Assembly: GCA_017938145.1 (NCBI GenBank)
Contig: JAGBCB010000019.1
Location: 62,001-126,000 of the forward strand
Direction of reading: 5' to 3'
Source: Lachnospiraceae bacterium
GTDB lineage: Bacteria; Bacillota; Clostridia; Lachnospirales; Lachnospiraceae
DNA: 64,000 nucleotides
In this document: positions 42,677 through 51,884 of the stretch, piece after piece
How the letters are laid out: every line of letters starts with the position of its first letter
Numbering within the stretch: position 1 is the stretch's first letter
The notes under the pieces: model-generated
What the model saw: only the letters and a program-made list of their open reading frames with translations
Told to the model about the DNA's origin: nothing
Database searches by the model: none
Made by a program: the position numbers and the translations under genes

Positions 42677-44563
42677 ATGCTATATAACAAAAAAATTATT
42701 GCACTTTGTATGGCAAGAATACAGGATGATGCAAGTAACGAATATATTACTGCATTAAATCGTGCGGTTACACCGGCAGGATACAGCATTTTTGTGTATA
42801 ATACCTGCTCGGCGGTAAGTGTGGATTCCTACGAAGGTAGTACACAAACCGCAATTTATGAGTATATGGACTTTGACATTATTGATGTAGTCATTGTTTA
42901 TGAAGAAGTACTGCGTAATCAGGCTGTAACGGATGCACTGATAGAAAAAGCCAAAAAGCATAACGCTCCTGTCATTGTGATCGGAGAAACCCACGAAGGC
43001 TGTATCAATATAAAATTTGATCATGAAAATGCTTTTGTTGAAATTGTCCGTCATATGATTCAGGTGCATCACCTAACCAAACTGCATTTTATGGCTGGCT
43101 TTAAAGGAAATCAGTTTTCCGAATACCGATTAAATGCGTTCCGCAAAGTATTAGAAGAAAACGGGCTTCCTTTTGATGATTCCATGGTAAGCTATGGCGA
43201 TTTTTATTCTGTAGCGGCAGAAAGAGAAACAGAAAAACTGGTTGCATCAGGCAGGATTCCGGAGGCAATTTTATGTGCTAACGACAGAATGGCGCTGGCT
43301 GTTTGTGATGTATTGGACAGACACGGCATCCGTGTTCCGGAGGATGTGGCGGTAACCGGTTTTGACGGCATTCCGGAGATAAATGTAACTACTCCGAGAA
43401 TTACCTCTGTAATATGTGATCCGGATGACCTTGCAAAACAAACGTTAGAATGTTTAGAGCAGATAGGGGCTATGAAGGGGAAAACCAAAACCGTTTTTGT
43501 TACCCCAAAGCTTTATATTGCAGAGTCTTGTGGCTGTGTGGGTAAAAAGACCAGAAATGCCTCAGAATATTTGAACACATTATATAATTGTTTGTACCGC
43601 TTCCAGGAAGAAGAACTGGACTTATCATTAATTACCGCTCAGGTACAGCGTTGCGATTCGCTGGAACAGGTGGCGGTGGAATTAAAGAAAAATGTCATTT
43701 ACGATACCTGCTGCATGATAGAAAAAGAATATTTGGATGAGAAAGTCAATCCGATTCAATTAACACAGCATGTTGATGTAAAGGAAAAAGAATTAGTAGT
43801 CGTATTTGACAGTGACTTTTTGGGAGAACACTTTGTTCCGTACACAATCTCGCCCAAAGAGATTACTCCGCATTTAGATTATTTGGTGGAGCACGGAAGA
43901 GTTCTTGTGTTTACTTCTTTGTATCATGTGGATGTGCCGATTGGTTATGCATGTGTATTTTACAGTGAATTGACCAGCGGCAACTATATGAAAATACCAC
44001 AGAACATCAACGCTCTTAACAATGCATTTGGTGGTTACAGAAATTTAAGATATAAGAATTATCTGATGAATCAGATTGATGAAATGTACCGCATTGATAC
44101 GTTGACAGGCTTATATAACCGTCGCGGTTTTGAACGGGAATATAAACGATTGTTGGAAAATAAGCAGGGAGGAAGCCGGTTGACCATCATTCTGGCAGAC
44201 CTTGACCATTTAAAGTATATCAATGATAATTATGGACATAAAGAGGGTGACTTTGCCATTCATGCAGTTGCACAGGCATTAGTACAGGTCTGCCCGGACA
44301 ACTCACTTTTTACCAGGTTTGGTGGAGATGAAATGCTGGCAGTATGTCCATGTGTCCTCGATGTGGAAGAAACAAAAGAAAAATTCAGCCGGTATTTTGC
44401 TAAGTTGAATGCTACAGCAAATAAGGAGTATGTAATCGAAGCAAGTACCGGAATTTATATCACCGGAGCGGATGAAATACTCGGATTTGAAGAACTGATA
44501 GAAAAGTCCGACCATTTGATGTATGAAGAAAAGAAAGAACGAAGAGCAAGACGTAACGGTTAA
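42677..44563 (+). CDS. LacI-type sensor fused to GGDEF-like domain (copy 1)
   Basis: 628 residues, no membrane segment or signal peptide. Residues 1-300 are a periplasmic-binding-protein/LacI sensor fold without HTH (NKKIIALCMARIQDDASNEYI, AILCANDRMALAVCDVLDRHGIRVPEDVAVTGFDGIPEI). A middle region (about 300-460) is unassigned and a GGDEF domain lies at 470-628 (DTLTGLYNRRGF, LADLDHLKYINDNYGHKEGD, FGGDEM at 549-553). The fifth signature residue is Met instead of Phe and no RxxD inhibitory site precedes it. Probably a cytosolic ligand-responsive diguanylate cyclase; a tandem paralogue follows. Confidence 0.85.
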   Translation: MLYNKKIIALCMARIQDDASNEYITALNRAVTPAGYSIFVYNTCSAVSVDSYEGSTQTAIYEYMDFDIIDVVIVYEEVLRNQAVTDALIEKAKKHNAPVIVIGETHEGCINIKFDHENAFVEIVRHMIQVHHLTKLHFMAGFKGNQFSEYRLNAFRKVLEENGLPFDDSMVSYGDFYSVAAERETEKLVASGRIPEAILCANDRMALAVCDVLDRHGIRVPEDVAVTGFDGIPEINVTTPRITSVICDPDDLAKQTLECLEQIGAMKGKTKTVFVTPKLYIAESCGCVGKKTRNASEYLNTLYNCLYRFQEEELDLSLITAQVQRCDSLEQVAVELKKNVIYDTCCMIEKEYLDEKVNPIQLTQHVDVKEKELVVVFDSDFLGEHFVPYTISPKEITPHLDYLVEHGRVLVFTSLYHVDVPIGYACVFYSELTSGNYMKIPQNINALNNAFGGYRNLRYKNYLMNQIDEMYRIDTLTGLYNRRGFEREYKRLLENKQGGSRLTIILADLDHLKYINDNYGHKEGDFAIHAVAQALVQVCPDNSLFTRFGGDEMLAVCPCVLDVEETKEKFSRYFAKLNATANKEYVIEASTGIYITGADEILGFEELIEKSDHLMYEEKKERRARRNG

Positions 44564-44593
44564 TGTTTGAAGAAAAAGACTGGAGTATCAAGT

Positions 44594-46483
44594 ATGATCG
44601 GTAATAAAAAAATAATTGCCGTCTGTGCAGCAAGAATACAGGACGAAGCAACCAACAATTATATTACGGCATTAAATGATGTGGTATCCAGAGCGGGATA
44701 TGGTGTTATTGTATATAATACCAGTACTGTTTTAGACATGGATAATTCTGCTGATACCCGGTTTTATATTTATAGTCTGATGGATTTTTCCATTATTGAT
44801 GTGGTAATCATTTCGCAGGAAACCATACAAAATGAGTTGGTGATTCAGACAATTGTCCAAAATGCCAAGAATTTTGATGTTCCGGTTATTATTATCGGTG
44901 GACAGCGGGATGACTGCATCAGTATCCGGTTTGACCAGGAGCAGGGATTTGAAGCTATGGTGCGCCATATGGTGGAAGACCATCATATGACCGATTTGCA
45001 CTTCATGGCCGGAATGCGAAATAATGAATTTTCCGATCACCGGAAAGAAGTGTTCTTTAAGGTGATGCGGGAGCATAACCTTACGGCAGATGAGAGCGTA
45101 GTAAGCTACGGTGATTTCTGGTCTGCTCCGGCAGAAGAGGCAACAGAAAAAATAATTGCTTCCGGAAAGCTTCCCCAGGCTATTATTTGTGCCAATGATA
45201 AAATGGCAATCGCCGTCTGCGGCGTGTTAAACCGTCATGGAATCAAAATTCCGGAGCAGGTGGCGGTTACCGGCTTTGATGGCGTTTTGGAAATTAATTT
45301 TTCCTCTCCAAGAATTACATCTGCCTGTTGTGAGGCTATGGACCTTGCGAAAAAAACACTGGAAGTTTTAACAAGAATAAATTCATTAAAGGGGTCAGCA
45401 GAGTGTTTTACCGTGCCTGCCAGAATCAATATGGCGGAGTCCTGTGGCTGTAAGCAAAAGCAGCCGGTAGATGCATCCCGATATCTGAATTCTTTGAATG
45501 ATCGGTTTTATTTGTATCAGCATGAAGCAATTCAGTTATCTTCCGTTATTGCAAATGTGCAGCGTTGTGAAAATGCAGAACAGATTGTAGAACAACTGCG
45601 GCATCATATGTTTTATGACATGTGCTGTGTTATGGAGAAAGATTTCTTAAATGAAGAAATGAATCCGGGTGAGTTTGCTGCTGAAAGGCTGCAGGATATC
45701 AACAGAGAAATGCTGGTGCTGTTTGATTGTAATCATTATGACGGCTTCCGGCCTTATCCGATGTCTTTAAAGCAGATTATTCCGAGCATACAGTATTGTT
45801 TGGATACCGGACGTGTTATTGTATTGACTGCCCTGCAGCATATGGGTGTTCCGATGGGCTATGTGGCATTTTTCTTTATGCGTCTGAATCCAACCCAGGG
45901 CTCCCGTATTACGCAGATAGCGAATGCTTTAAACTCGGCACTGGGAGGCTACCGTAATATGCGGTACAGAAATTATCTGATGAATCAGATTGATGAAATG
46001 TCCCGAATCGATACACTGACCGGAATGTTCAACCGTCGCGGATTTGCTCTTGCCTATCAGAATCTGTTAGAGAAGGAACAGGATAATTTGCAATTAACCA
46101 TTATTCTGGCAGATTTAGACCGCCTGAAGTATATCAATGATACGTTCGGACATAAGGAAGGTGACTTTGCTATCCGGACGGTGGCAGATGCTTTAGTTGC
46201 GGTATGTCCGGAAGGTTCCTTGTTTAACCGCTTTGGTGGTGACGAAATGTTAGGTGTATGCTGCGGAAGACTGGAACCGGAAGATATTCGAACCGCCTTT
46301 ACAGAGTATTTTAGTAAATTTAATTCCAATTCCGATAAGCCGTACGAAGTGGATGCCAGTATCGGCGTATATATTACCAGCGAGCAGGACCGCTTAAGCT
46401 TTGAAGAATTAATAGAACGTTCTGACCGCCTGATGTATGAAGAAAAAGAACGTCACAGACAAAAGTTATTAAATAAACAATAA
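44594..46483 (+). CDS. LacI-type sensor fused to GGDEF-like domain (copy 2)
   Basis: 629 residues, collinear with the preceding gene in all parts: NKKIIAVCAARIQDEATNNYITALN start, AIICANDKMAIAVCGVLNRHGIKIPEQVAVTGFDG in the sensor, DTLTGMFNRRGF and LADLDRLKYINDTFGHKEGD in the cyclase domain, and GGDEM at 548-552. The shared order and the 30-base gap mark a tandem duplication that has since diverged. ATG 44594 aligns with the paralogue's start and has TGGAG upstream; a TTG at 44567 is less likely. Confidence 0.85.
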   Translation: MIGNKKIIAVCAARIQDEATNNYITALNDVVSRAGYGVIVYNTSTVLDMDNSADTRFYIYSLMDFSIIDVVIISQETIQNELVIQTIVQNAKNFDVPVIIIGGQRDDCISIRFDQEQGFEAMVRHMVEDHHMTDLHFMAGMRNNEFSDHRKEVFFKVMREHNLTADESVVSYGDFWSAPAEEATEKIIASGKLPQAIICANDKMAIAVCGVLNRHGIKIPEQVAVTGFDGVLEINFSSPRITSACCEAMDLAKKTLEVLTRINSLKGSAECFTVPARINMAESCGCKQKQPVDASRYLNSLNDRFYLYQHEAIQLSSVIANVQRCENAEQIVEQLRHHMFYDMCCVMEKDFLNEEMNPGEFAAERLQDINREMLVLFDCNHYDGFRPYPMSLKQIIPSIQYCLDTGRVIVLTALQHMGVPMGYVAFFFMRLNPTQGSRITQIANALNSALGGYRNMRYRNYLMNQIDEMSRIDTLTGMFNRRGFALAYQNLLEKEQDNLQLTIILADLDRLKYINDTFGHKEGDFAIRTVADALVAVCPEGSLFNRFGGDEMLGVCCGRLEPEDIRTAFTEYFSKFNSNSDKPYEVDASIGVYITSEQDRLSFEELIERSDRLMYEEKERHRQKLLNKQ

Positions 46484-46486
46484 GGA

Positions 46487-46524
46487 AAACCGCCGGGAAG
46501 AATTTCTTCAACGGCGGTTTCTTA
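46487..46524. terminator. Bidirectional terminator after the GGDEF-like pair
   Basis: AAACCGCCG (46487-46495) pairs with CGGCGGTTT (46512-46520), with an inner GAAG/CTTC stem; convergent with the HAD gene. Confidence 0.75.
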
Positions 46525-46540
46525 ATGCAAAAATAAATAG

Positions 46541-47323
46541 CTAGATATTAAGTAAAGCCCGGATGGCAGTTACTACATCAGAACAATGATAATTAAATCT
46601 GGATTTTATTTCTTCTATTGCGTTGTCCATAACATAACCGTATTTTACTGTTTCTAACATTTCTAAATCGTTATAATTGTCTCCAAATGCAGCACATTCG
46701 CCGGCAGTGATTCCAAGAAAATCAATTAGTTCCTGCAGGGCACATCCTTTGTTGAACCCCGGGGCTACACAGTCTAGCCAGGCTTTGCCGGAAATGGTAC
46801 AATGGGCGTTATCTTTATGGCGTTTCAACAATTCCGGACCATGTCCTTCGGCGATTCCGCTTTCTTCAAAAACAGAAATTTTGTAATATGGTTCCGGATG
46901 TTCTTCCGGAGAAGCTAAAAGTTTAATATCATTTTTGACATGGTTTACCATACGGTCCACAAACCGCTCATTTTTCGGAATGAGATAACAGGTTTTTTCA
47001 CCGGAGATTTGTAATTCGCAGCCGGGCAGGGATAAAATATCATGGCTGATGGTAAGGGCGGTTTCACGGTCCATCGGATGTCCTGCCAATAATTTGTCTT
47101 GGTAGAAGATAAGGGAACCGTTTTCACAGATAAAAGCCATATGCTTGGATGCAGAACCGAATAAGCGGACCAGGTTCGGATATTGTCTGCCACTGGCAGC
47201 TACAAAAAGAATACCGTATTCCGTAGCTAATTTTTCAATAAATGGGATAACCCCTTCCGGAAGGGACTGGGCACCGTTATGTAAAAGGGTACCGTCCAAA
47301 TCACTTGCAATCAGTTTAATCAT
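46541..47323 (-). CDS. Cof-type HAD-IIB family hydrolase
   Basis: 260 residues. DLDGTLL motif with Asp8 nucleophile and Asp10, the AASGRQYPNL motif II, a type IIB cap, and the GECAAFGDNYNDLEML motif IV near the C-terminus. Cof-like members hydrolyse sugar phosphates or nucleotide cofactors; the substrate is unknown. Divergent from the unrecognised 573-residue protein gene. Confidence 0.92.
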   Translation of the reverse strand: MIKLIASDLDGTLLHNGAQSLPEGVIPFIEKLATEYGILFVAASGRQYPNLVRLFGSASKHMAFICENGSLIFYQDKLLAGHPMDRETALTISHDILSLPGCELQISGEKTCYLIPKNERFVDRMVNHVKNDIKLLASPEEHPEPYYKISVFEESGIAEGHGPELLKRHKDNAHCTISGKAWLDCVAPGFNKGCALQELIDFLGITAGECAAFGDNYNDLEMLETVKYGYVMDNAIEEIKSRFNYHCSDVVTAIRALLNI

Positions 47324-47383
47324 AGAAAACTCCGTTTTGATTTATGGTTGATATGATGTCCTGAACATAATCGGACCACGTAC

Positions 47384-47413
47384 ATTATACAAGCAGGGAA
47401 ACACAGAAGTCAA
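47384..47413 (-). promoter_or_regulatory. Promoter of the HAD hydrolase gene
   Basis: Minus strand TTGACT (47408-47413), 18 bases, TATAAT (47384-47389). Confidence 0.65.
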
Positions 47414-47424
47414 TGCGGTTTTTA

Positions 47425-47453
47425 TTGACAATCGCAAAGGAAAACAGTACTAT
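47425..47453 (+). promoter_or_regulatory. Promoter of the 573-residue protein gene
   Basis: TTGACA (47425-47430), 17 bases, TACTAT (47448-47453). It overlaps any start upstream of 47460, supporting the ATG at 47500. Confidence 0.5.
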
Positions 47454-47499
47454 GATAATAGAAGATTTTGTTTACAAAAGAGAAAGGCAGGACAGTGTA

Positions 47500-49221
47500 A
47501 TGGCAGTAGGTTTACCATATAGCAGAGAGTTATATATTGATGTTGTGATAGAAGAATCCCGCCCGGAGGAGATTTTCCTATATCAGGTGGATTTTAATAA
47601 GGACAAAACGTTCCGTACAAAAGAATATTTATATAAAAGAGAGGAGCCGGAAGCAGCAGAAGGAGAAGAACTTACAGAAGATCAGCTGCCGCCGGATCCG
47701 CTGAATTTATTTAAAGAACAGTGGGAAGTACTTTGCAAAGAAGAGGTTCCGACAGAGGTTTATGCTACAGATGCACGCACGGTAGCGGAGTATATTTTTG
47801 AACCGTTAACAAAACAGTATGCTGACTTTACAGACTGTCCGCAGTTAAGTCTTGGCCGTGAATTTATTCATGACTGCATCAGTATGGGCCGGGTTGTCTC
47901 TATGTCTGTATTTGATGAAGAGCAGTATCTTTCCGCACAAATCCGCAGAAGAATGAAGGAGCGTTATCATGAGTATGTGGATGAAGTAAAAGCAGAGCGT
48001 CAGGAACATGTTTTTATTAGTCAGACCATGTCGGACGAAATGCCGGTACTTTTACTTACGATTACTGATGCGCAGTTTCAAATAAAAAAACAGGTAATGT
48101 TAAACCGCGGTATGAAAGAGGAAACTCTGGCGGTGCGGTTCAGAGAAATATTAGCACTGTATCCGGAAGCAGATATTATTGTAGATGCAACATCACCGGA
48201 ATTGTACCGGTTATTCTGCAACATGGACCGTTTTATGGGTGTGGAACATAAGCGTCTGGTATTATCCCTGGAGAGTATGCTTGCCGCAATGGGAAAGAAG
48301 CCGCTTGTCACAGATGTATTAAAATCCTATGTGCTGTATGTCAGAAACCAGGAAGAAATGCGACTGAGTACATTCCTTCCGGAGCGGTTATACAGTACAC
48401 ATGCGTTTTACCTTCCGGTACAGATTTCTTCCGAAAAAGCATGGAAGCTGCAGTTTTCCAAGAATTCTTTCTGGAAACAGGCAGGCCGGGAAAGCTACTG
48501 TATTATTCCGGAGGGTGAATTAAAGGGAAAATATCTTGTTAAGGCCGGCAAAGAACAGTTTGTTTTAAAACTGAAAGGTATTTCTATCCAAAGATATTTA
48601 AAGAAATATGCGGTGCTCCGTCTGGAAGTAGAAAACTATTGCTATCCGGGAAAAGCAGACAGGGAACGAATTAATGAATTAGCGTCCTGTTTGTTTGCGG
48701 GAACAATTACCGGCCCGGATTCTCTGGAAATTAAATTAAAGAACAGAAATCAGGCATATTCCCTGGCAACAATACCGGTGGAAGGCAATGAAAACCAGCT
48801 ATGGTTAAATGGTTTATTGCAACTGGGACAAAAGAAAAAGAAGCCGGGCAAAAATGCCTTGGTTCTGACTTCTATGAAGGAAAGGATGTATTGTACCGAG
48901 ATGCTTGAGACCGAGGAGGAAGAGTCAGTTATCCAGACAGTTCTGATAAAAGACGGTATTTTACGGAAAATCGAGGATTCCCTTGCAAAAACAATGAAGC
49001 CGGAAAAGAGTGACCGTCCGGCAGGCAGCTTGTTAAAACGCCAGAAGCGTGCTATTAAAGAACTGTTTGAAATGTATCGATATATGGTGGTTTCCTTCGG
49101 AGAAAATTATGAAGCATCCCAAAAACAAGAGTGTAAATTTACATATGACATTACGGAAGAAAAATTGGGAACGCATGAGGTGACAGGCCGCTTGAAAGAC
49201 AAATTTGGTTTGTTTTTCTAG
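47500..49221 (+). CDS. Unrecognised 573-residue cytoplasmic protein
   Basis: No signal peptide, membrane segment or catalytic motif I can name. The N-terminal third is acidic, the middle has LLLTITDAQFQIKKQVMLN and ADIIVDATSPELYRLF, and the C-terminal part is basic with LLKRQKRAIKELFEMYRYM, ending LKDKFGLFF. The sequence appears intact with normal codon use. ATG 47500 is preceded by AAAGG at some distance; an ATG at 47455 in the same frame falls within the promoter. It lies between HAD and rex genes with no operon partner. Confidence 0.75.
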   Translation: MAVGLPYSRELYIDVVIEESRPEEIFLYQVDFNKDKTFRTKEYLYKREEPEAAEGEELTEDQLPPDPLNLFKEQWEVLCKEEVPTEVYATDARTVAEYIFEPLTKQYADFTDCPQLSLGREFIHDCISMGRVVSMSVFDEEQYLSAQIRRRMKERYHEYVDEVKAERQEHVFISQTMSDEMPVLLLTITDAQFQIKKQVMLNRGMKEETLAVRFREILALYPEADIIVDATSPELYRLFCNMDRFMGVEHKRLVLSLESMLAAMGKKPLVTDVLKSYVLYVRNQEEMRLSTFLPERLYSTHAFYLPVQISSEKAWKLQFSKNSFWKQAGRESYCIIPEGELKGKYLVKAGKEQFVLKLKGISIQRYLKKYAVLRLEVENYCYPGKADRERINELASCLFAGTITGPDSLEIKLKNRNQAYSLATIPVEGNENQLWLNGLLQLGQKKKKPGKNALVLTSMKERMYCTEMLETEEEESVIQTVLIKDGILRKIEDSLAKTMKPEKSDRPAGSLLKRQKRAIKELFEMYRYMVVSFGENYEASQKQECKFTYDITEEKLGTHEVTGRLKDKFGLFF

Positions 49222-49222
49222 T

Positions 49223-49251
49223 TTGACAAAAATATAACAATGCCGTATAAT
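49223..49251 (+). promoter_or_regulatory. Consensus promoter of rex
   Basis: TTGACA (49223-49228), 17 bases, TATAAT (49246-49251). The palindrome GCAAATTTGC (49284-49293) lies in the leader; it does not match a Rex box. Confidence 0.8.
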
Positions 49252-49310
49252 AAAAGGATAGTAAAAACCTATATATATGGGGTGCAAATTTGCGATAAGA
49301 GGTGTTTCGG

Positions 49311-49952
49311 ATGCAGTCAAAAAGTATATCCATAGCGGTAATTAAACGTTTGCCGCGTTATTACAGATATCTCGGTGAATTACTTGCTCATGACGTGGTA
49401 AGAATTTCTTCCAAGGAATTAAGTGAAAAGATGGGCGTAACAGCTTCGCAAATCCGTCAGGATTTAAATAATTTCGGAGGATTTGGGCAACAGGGTTATG
49501 GATATCAGGTAGAGTATCTTTACACCGAAATCGGAAAAATCTTAGGATTAGACAAAAAAAATAATTTAATTATCCTCGGTGCCGGAAACTTAGGCATGGC
49601 ATTAACAAATTCCACCGGTTTACAGAAAAGAGGATTTGAGGTTATCGGTATTTTTGATATTAATCCGGAGGTTGTCGGTACTTCAGTACGTGGAATTCCG
49701 GTAATGCATGTGAATGAGCTGGAGCAGTTTATTAAAACGCATCAGGTGGATATGGCGGCTCTTACCGTACCAAAAGCAGTGGCACCAACACTGGCTGCTG
49801 ATATCGTAAAATGGGGCGTAAAGGCAATTTGGAATTTTGCTCCGACCGATTTGCAGCTTCCGCCTGACGTGGTGCAGGAAAACGTACATTTGACCGAAAG
49901 TTTGATGCGCCTTTCCTACAAGAAAAAGGCAGCAGAAGAGGAGAAAAAATGA
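49311..49952 (+). CDS. rex: Redox-sensing transcriptional repressor Rex
   Basis: 213 residues. N-terminal winged helix (IAVIKRLPRYYRYL, GVTASQIRQDLNNFGGFGQQGYGY) and a Rossmann domain with ILGAGNLGMAL that senses the NADH/NAD+ ratio. Rex represses fermentation genes at low NADH. ATG 49311 is eight bases after AAGAGG; a GTG at 49302 is in frame but badly spaced. It overlaps acpS by four bases, so it heads an operon with acpS, the NAD(P)HX repair enzyme and possibly alr. Confidence 0.95.
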   Translation: MQSKSISIAVIKRLPRYYRYLGELLAHDVVRISSKELSEKMGVTASQIRQDLNNFGGFGQQGYGYQVEYLYTEIGKILGLDKKNNLIILGAGNLGMALTNSTGLQKRGFEVIGIFDINPEVVGTSVRGIPVMHVNELEQFIKTHQVDMAALTVPKAVAPTLAADIVKWGVKAIWNFAPTDLQLPPDVVQENVHLTESLMRLSYKKKAAEEEKK

Positions 49953-50308
49953 TTTATGGCATCGGAACCGATTTGATTGAAGTTGCGCGTGTAAAAAAAG
50001 CATACGAAAAAGAATCGTTCCGAAAAAAAATATACACGGAGCAGGAACAGGCACTAATTGCAGACAATGCCCAAAGGGCAGCCGGCAATTTTGCGGTAAA
50101 GGAATCTGTGGTAAAAGCATTCGGTACCGGATTTAGAACGATTTCCGCCATTGATATAGAGGTCCTTCGGGACGAATTGGGAAAACCGTATGTAGTACTC
50201 CACGGTCCCGCAAAGGAACAGGCGGAGTCGTCAAACATTCTGCAGATACATGTGTCCATATCCAATACAAAGGAATATGCGGTCTCATATGTGGTAATGG
50301 AGGTATAA
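49949..50308 (+). CDS. acpS: Holo-[acyl-carrier-protein] synthase
   Basis: 119 residues. Transfers phosphopantetheine from CoA to apo-ACP. Conserved YGIGTDLIEVARVKKA with the metal Asp, and AAGNFAVKESVVKAFGTG with the Glu-Lys pair, both in normal positions. Overlaps rex by ATGA. Confidence 0.96.
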   Translation: MIYGIGTDLIEVARVKKAYEKESFRKKIYTEQEQALIADNAQRAAGNFAVKESVVKAFGTGFRTISAIDIEVLRDELGKPYVVLHGPAKEQAESSNILQIHVSISNTKEYAVSYVVMEV

Positions 50309-50315
50309 AATAAAA

Positions 50316-51860
50316 ATGAAATACGCACTTGGTTCGGGTCAGATGAAGGCAATAGACCGGTACACCATAGAAACAGTGGGCATTCCGTCCATGGTTCTGA
50401 TGGAAAAGGCTGCTATGGCGGTGGTGCGTCATATAAAGGAATTGTGTTCCGAAAAGGATACTATTCTGGCAGTCTGTGGATACGGTAACAATGGTGGCGA
50501 CGGTATCGCAGCTGCCAGAATTTTATTTATGGAAGGCTATAACGTAGCAATTTTCATGGTGGGTGACAAGCAGCATGCCACTAAAGAAACAAAGCAGCAA
50601 ATGAAAATTGCTAAAAAAATCGGTGTCCCAATGCTTCGCAAAGTGAAGTGGGAAGAATATACTGTTATTGTTGATGCGTTGTTTGGTATCGGTCTTAGCA
50701 GAACGGTGGCGGGAGAATTTCGTAAGGTTGTGGAAAATATAAACCAAAGCAATGCCAAAGTAGTGGCGGTGGATGTTCCGTCCGGAGTTTGCGCCGATGA
50801 CGGCAAGGTGTTTGGAATTGCGGTGGAGGCAGATGTAACTGTTACCTTCGGATATCAGAAGACAGGATGTCTGTTGTTCCCGGGTTCGGAATATGCCGGC
50901 AGGGTAGTTGTAGAAGACATCGGCTTTGCCCCGGGAGGTCTTGAAGAAGCACCTACCAGATTTTATTTTGATGAATCACCGGCGGCATTACTTCCGGTCA
51001 GACAGAAAAATTCCAACAAAGGAACCTATGGCAAGGTTCTGGTGATTGCAGGCTCCAAAAACATGTCCGGTGCGGCATATTTTGCTGCCACAGCGGCATA
51101 TCGTATGGGCTCCGGCTTAGTACGCATTTTGACCGCGCAGGAAAACCGCGAAATTTTACAGCGGCAGATTCCGGAAGCAATTCTTACAACCTACGAAACC
51201 TTGGAAGACGGAATTTCGGAGAAAGATGCGGAAAGCATTAAAGAAGCCGTATCCTGGGCAAGTGTCATTGTACTCGGACCGGGACTTGGCATGTCTGCCA
51301 TGAGTGCCCGTATCGTGAATTACGTTATCTGCGAGTGTAAAGTACCTCTTGTGGTAGATGCAGATGGTTTAAATATACTTTCCCGTATGGTTTCCGAAAA
51401 GGTACCGGAAGAAGAAGGAGTGGAAGGAAGAATCCGCTATCTGGCAGAACTGCTTCCAAAAGAGACGATTCTGACTCCACATAAAAAGGAATTATCCGTA
51501 CTTACCGGTATTCCTTTGGCAGATTTAGTTGCTTGCCTTATTGACAGCAGTGCGCCTTGCACGTATAATAATGATTTGATTTATGTAAAAAAAGATGTCA
51601 GAACCATTGTGTCCTTCGGAAACTCCGACTACATCAATGTAAGCGGTAATGACGGTATGGCAACCGCAGGCAGCGGTGACGTACTGGCAGGAATTATTGC
51701 GGGGCTTTTGGCCCAAGGAGAGAAGCCAAAGATGGCTGCTATGGCCGGATGCTTTCTTCATGGCTTGGCCGGAGATGCTGCGGCAAAGAAAAAGGGACCG
51801 CGTTCCATGCTGGCAAGCGACATCTTGGAAGCGATTCCTGAAATTTTGCAGGATGCTTAG
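50316..51860 (+). CDS. Bifunctional NAD(P)H-hydrate epimerase / ADP-dependent dehydratase
   Basis: 514 residues. YjeF-N epimerase domain (1-215: CGYGNNGGDGIAAARIL, VDALFGIGLSR, AVDVPSGVCADDG) and a ribokinase-like dehydratase domain (about 225-510: GSKNMSGAAYFAATAAYRMGSG, ILTPHKKELSVLTG, NDGMATAGSGDVLAGIIAG). Together they repair hydrated NADH and NADPH. It follows acpS by seven bases and shares the redox theme with rex. Confidence 0.95.
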   Translation: MKYALGSGQMKAIDRYTIETVGIPSMVLMEKAAMAVVRHIKELCSEKDTILAVCGYGNNGGDGIAAARILFMEGYNVAIFMVGDKQHATKETKQQMKIAKKIGVPMLRKVKWEEYTVIVDALFGIGLSRTVAGEFRKVVENINQSNAKVVAVDVPSGVCADDGKVFGIAVEADVTVTFGYQKTGCLLFPGSEYAGRVVVEDIGFAPGGLEEAPTRFYFDESPAALLPVRQKNSNKGTYGKVLVIAGSKNMSGAAYFAATAAYRMGSGLVRILTAQENREILQRQIPEAILTTYETLEDGISEKDAESIKEAVSWASVIVLGPGLGMSAMSARIVNYVICECKVPLVVDADGLNILSRMVSEKVPEEEGVEGRIRYLAELLPKETILTPHKKELSVLTGIPLADLVACLIDSSAPCTYNNDLIYVKKDVRTIVSFGNSDYINVSGNDGMATAGSGDVLAGIIAGLLAQGEKPKMAAMAGCFLHGLAGDAAAKKKGPRSMLASDILEAIPEILQDA

Positions 51861-51884
51861 TTCACTTGAAAGGAATAATCTATT

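Noticed and set aside
49252..49310. Looked for a Rex operator upstream of rex
   Set aside because: The only palindrome, GCAAATTTGC, does not match the TTGTTAA-type Rex site.
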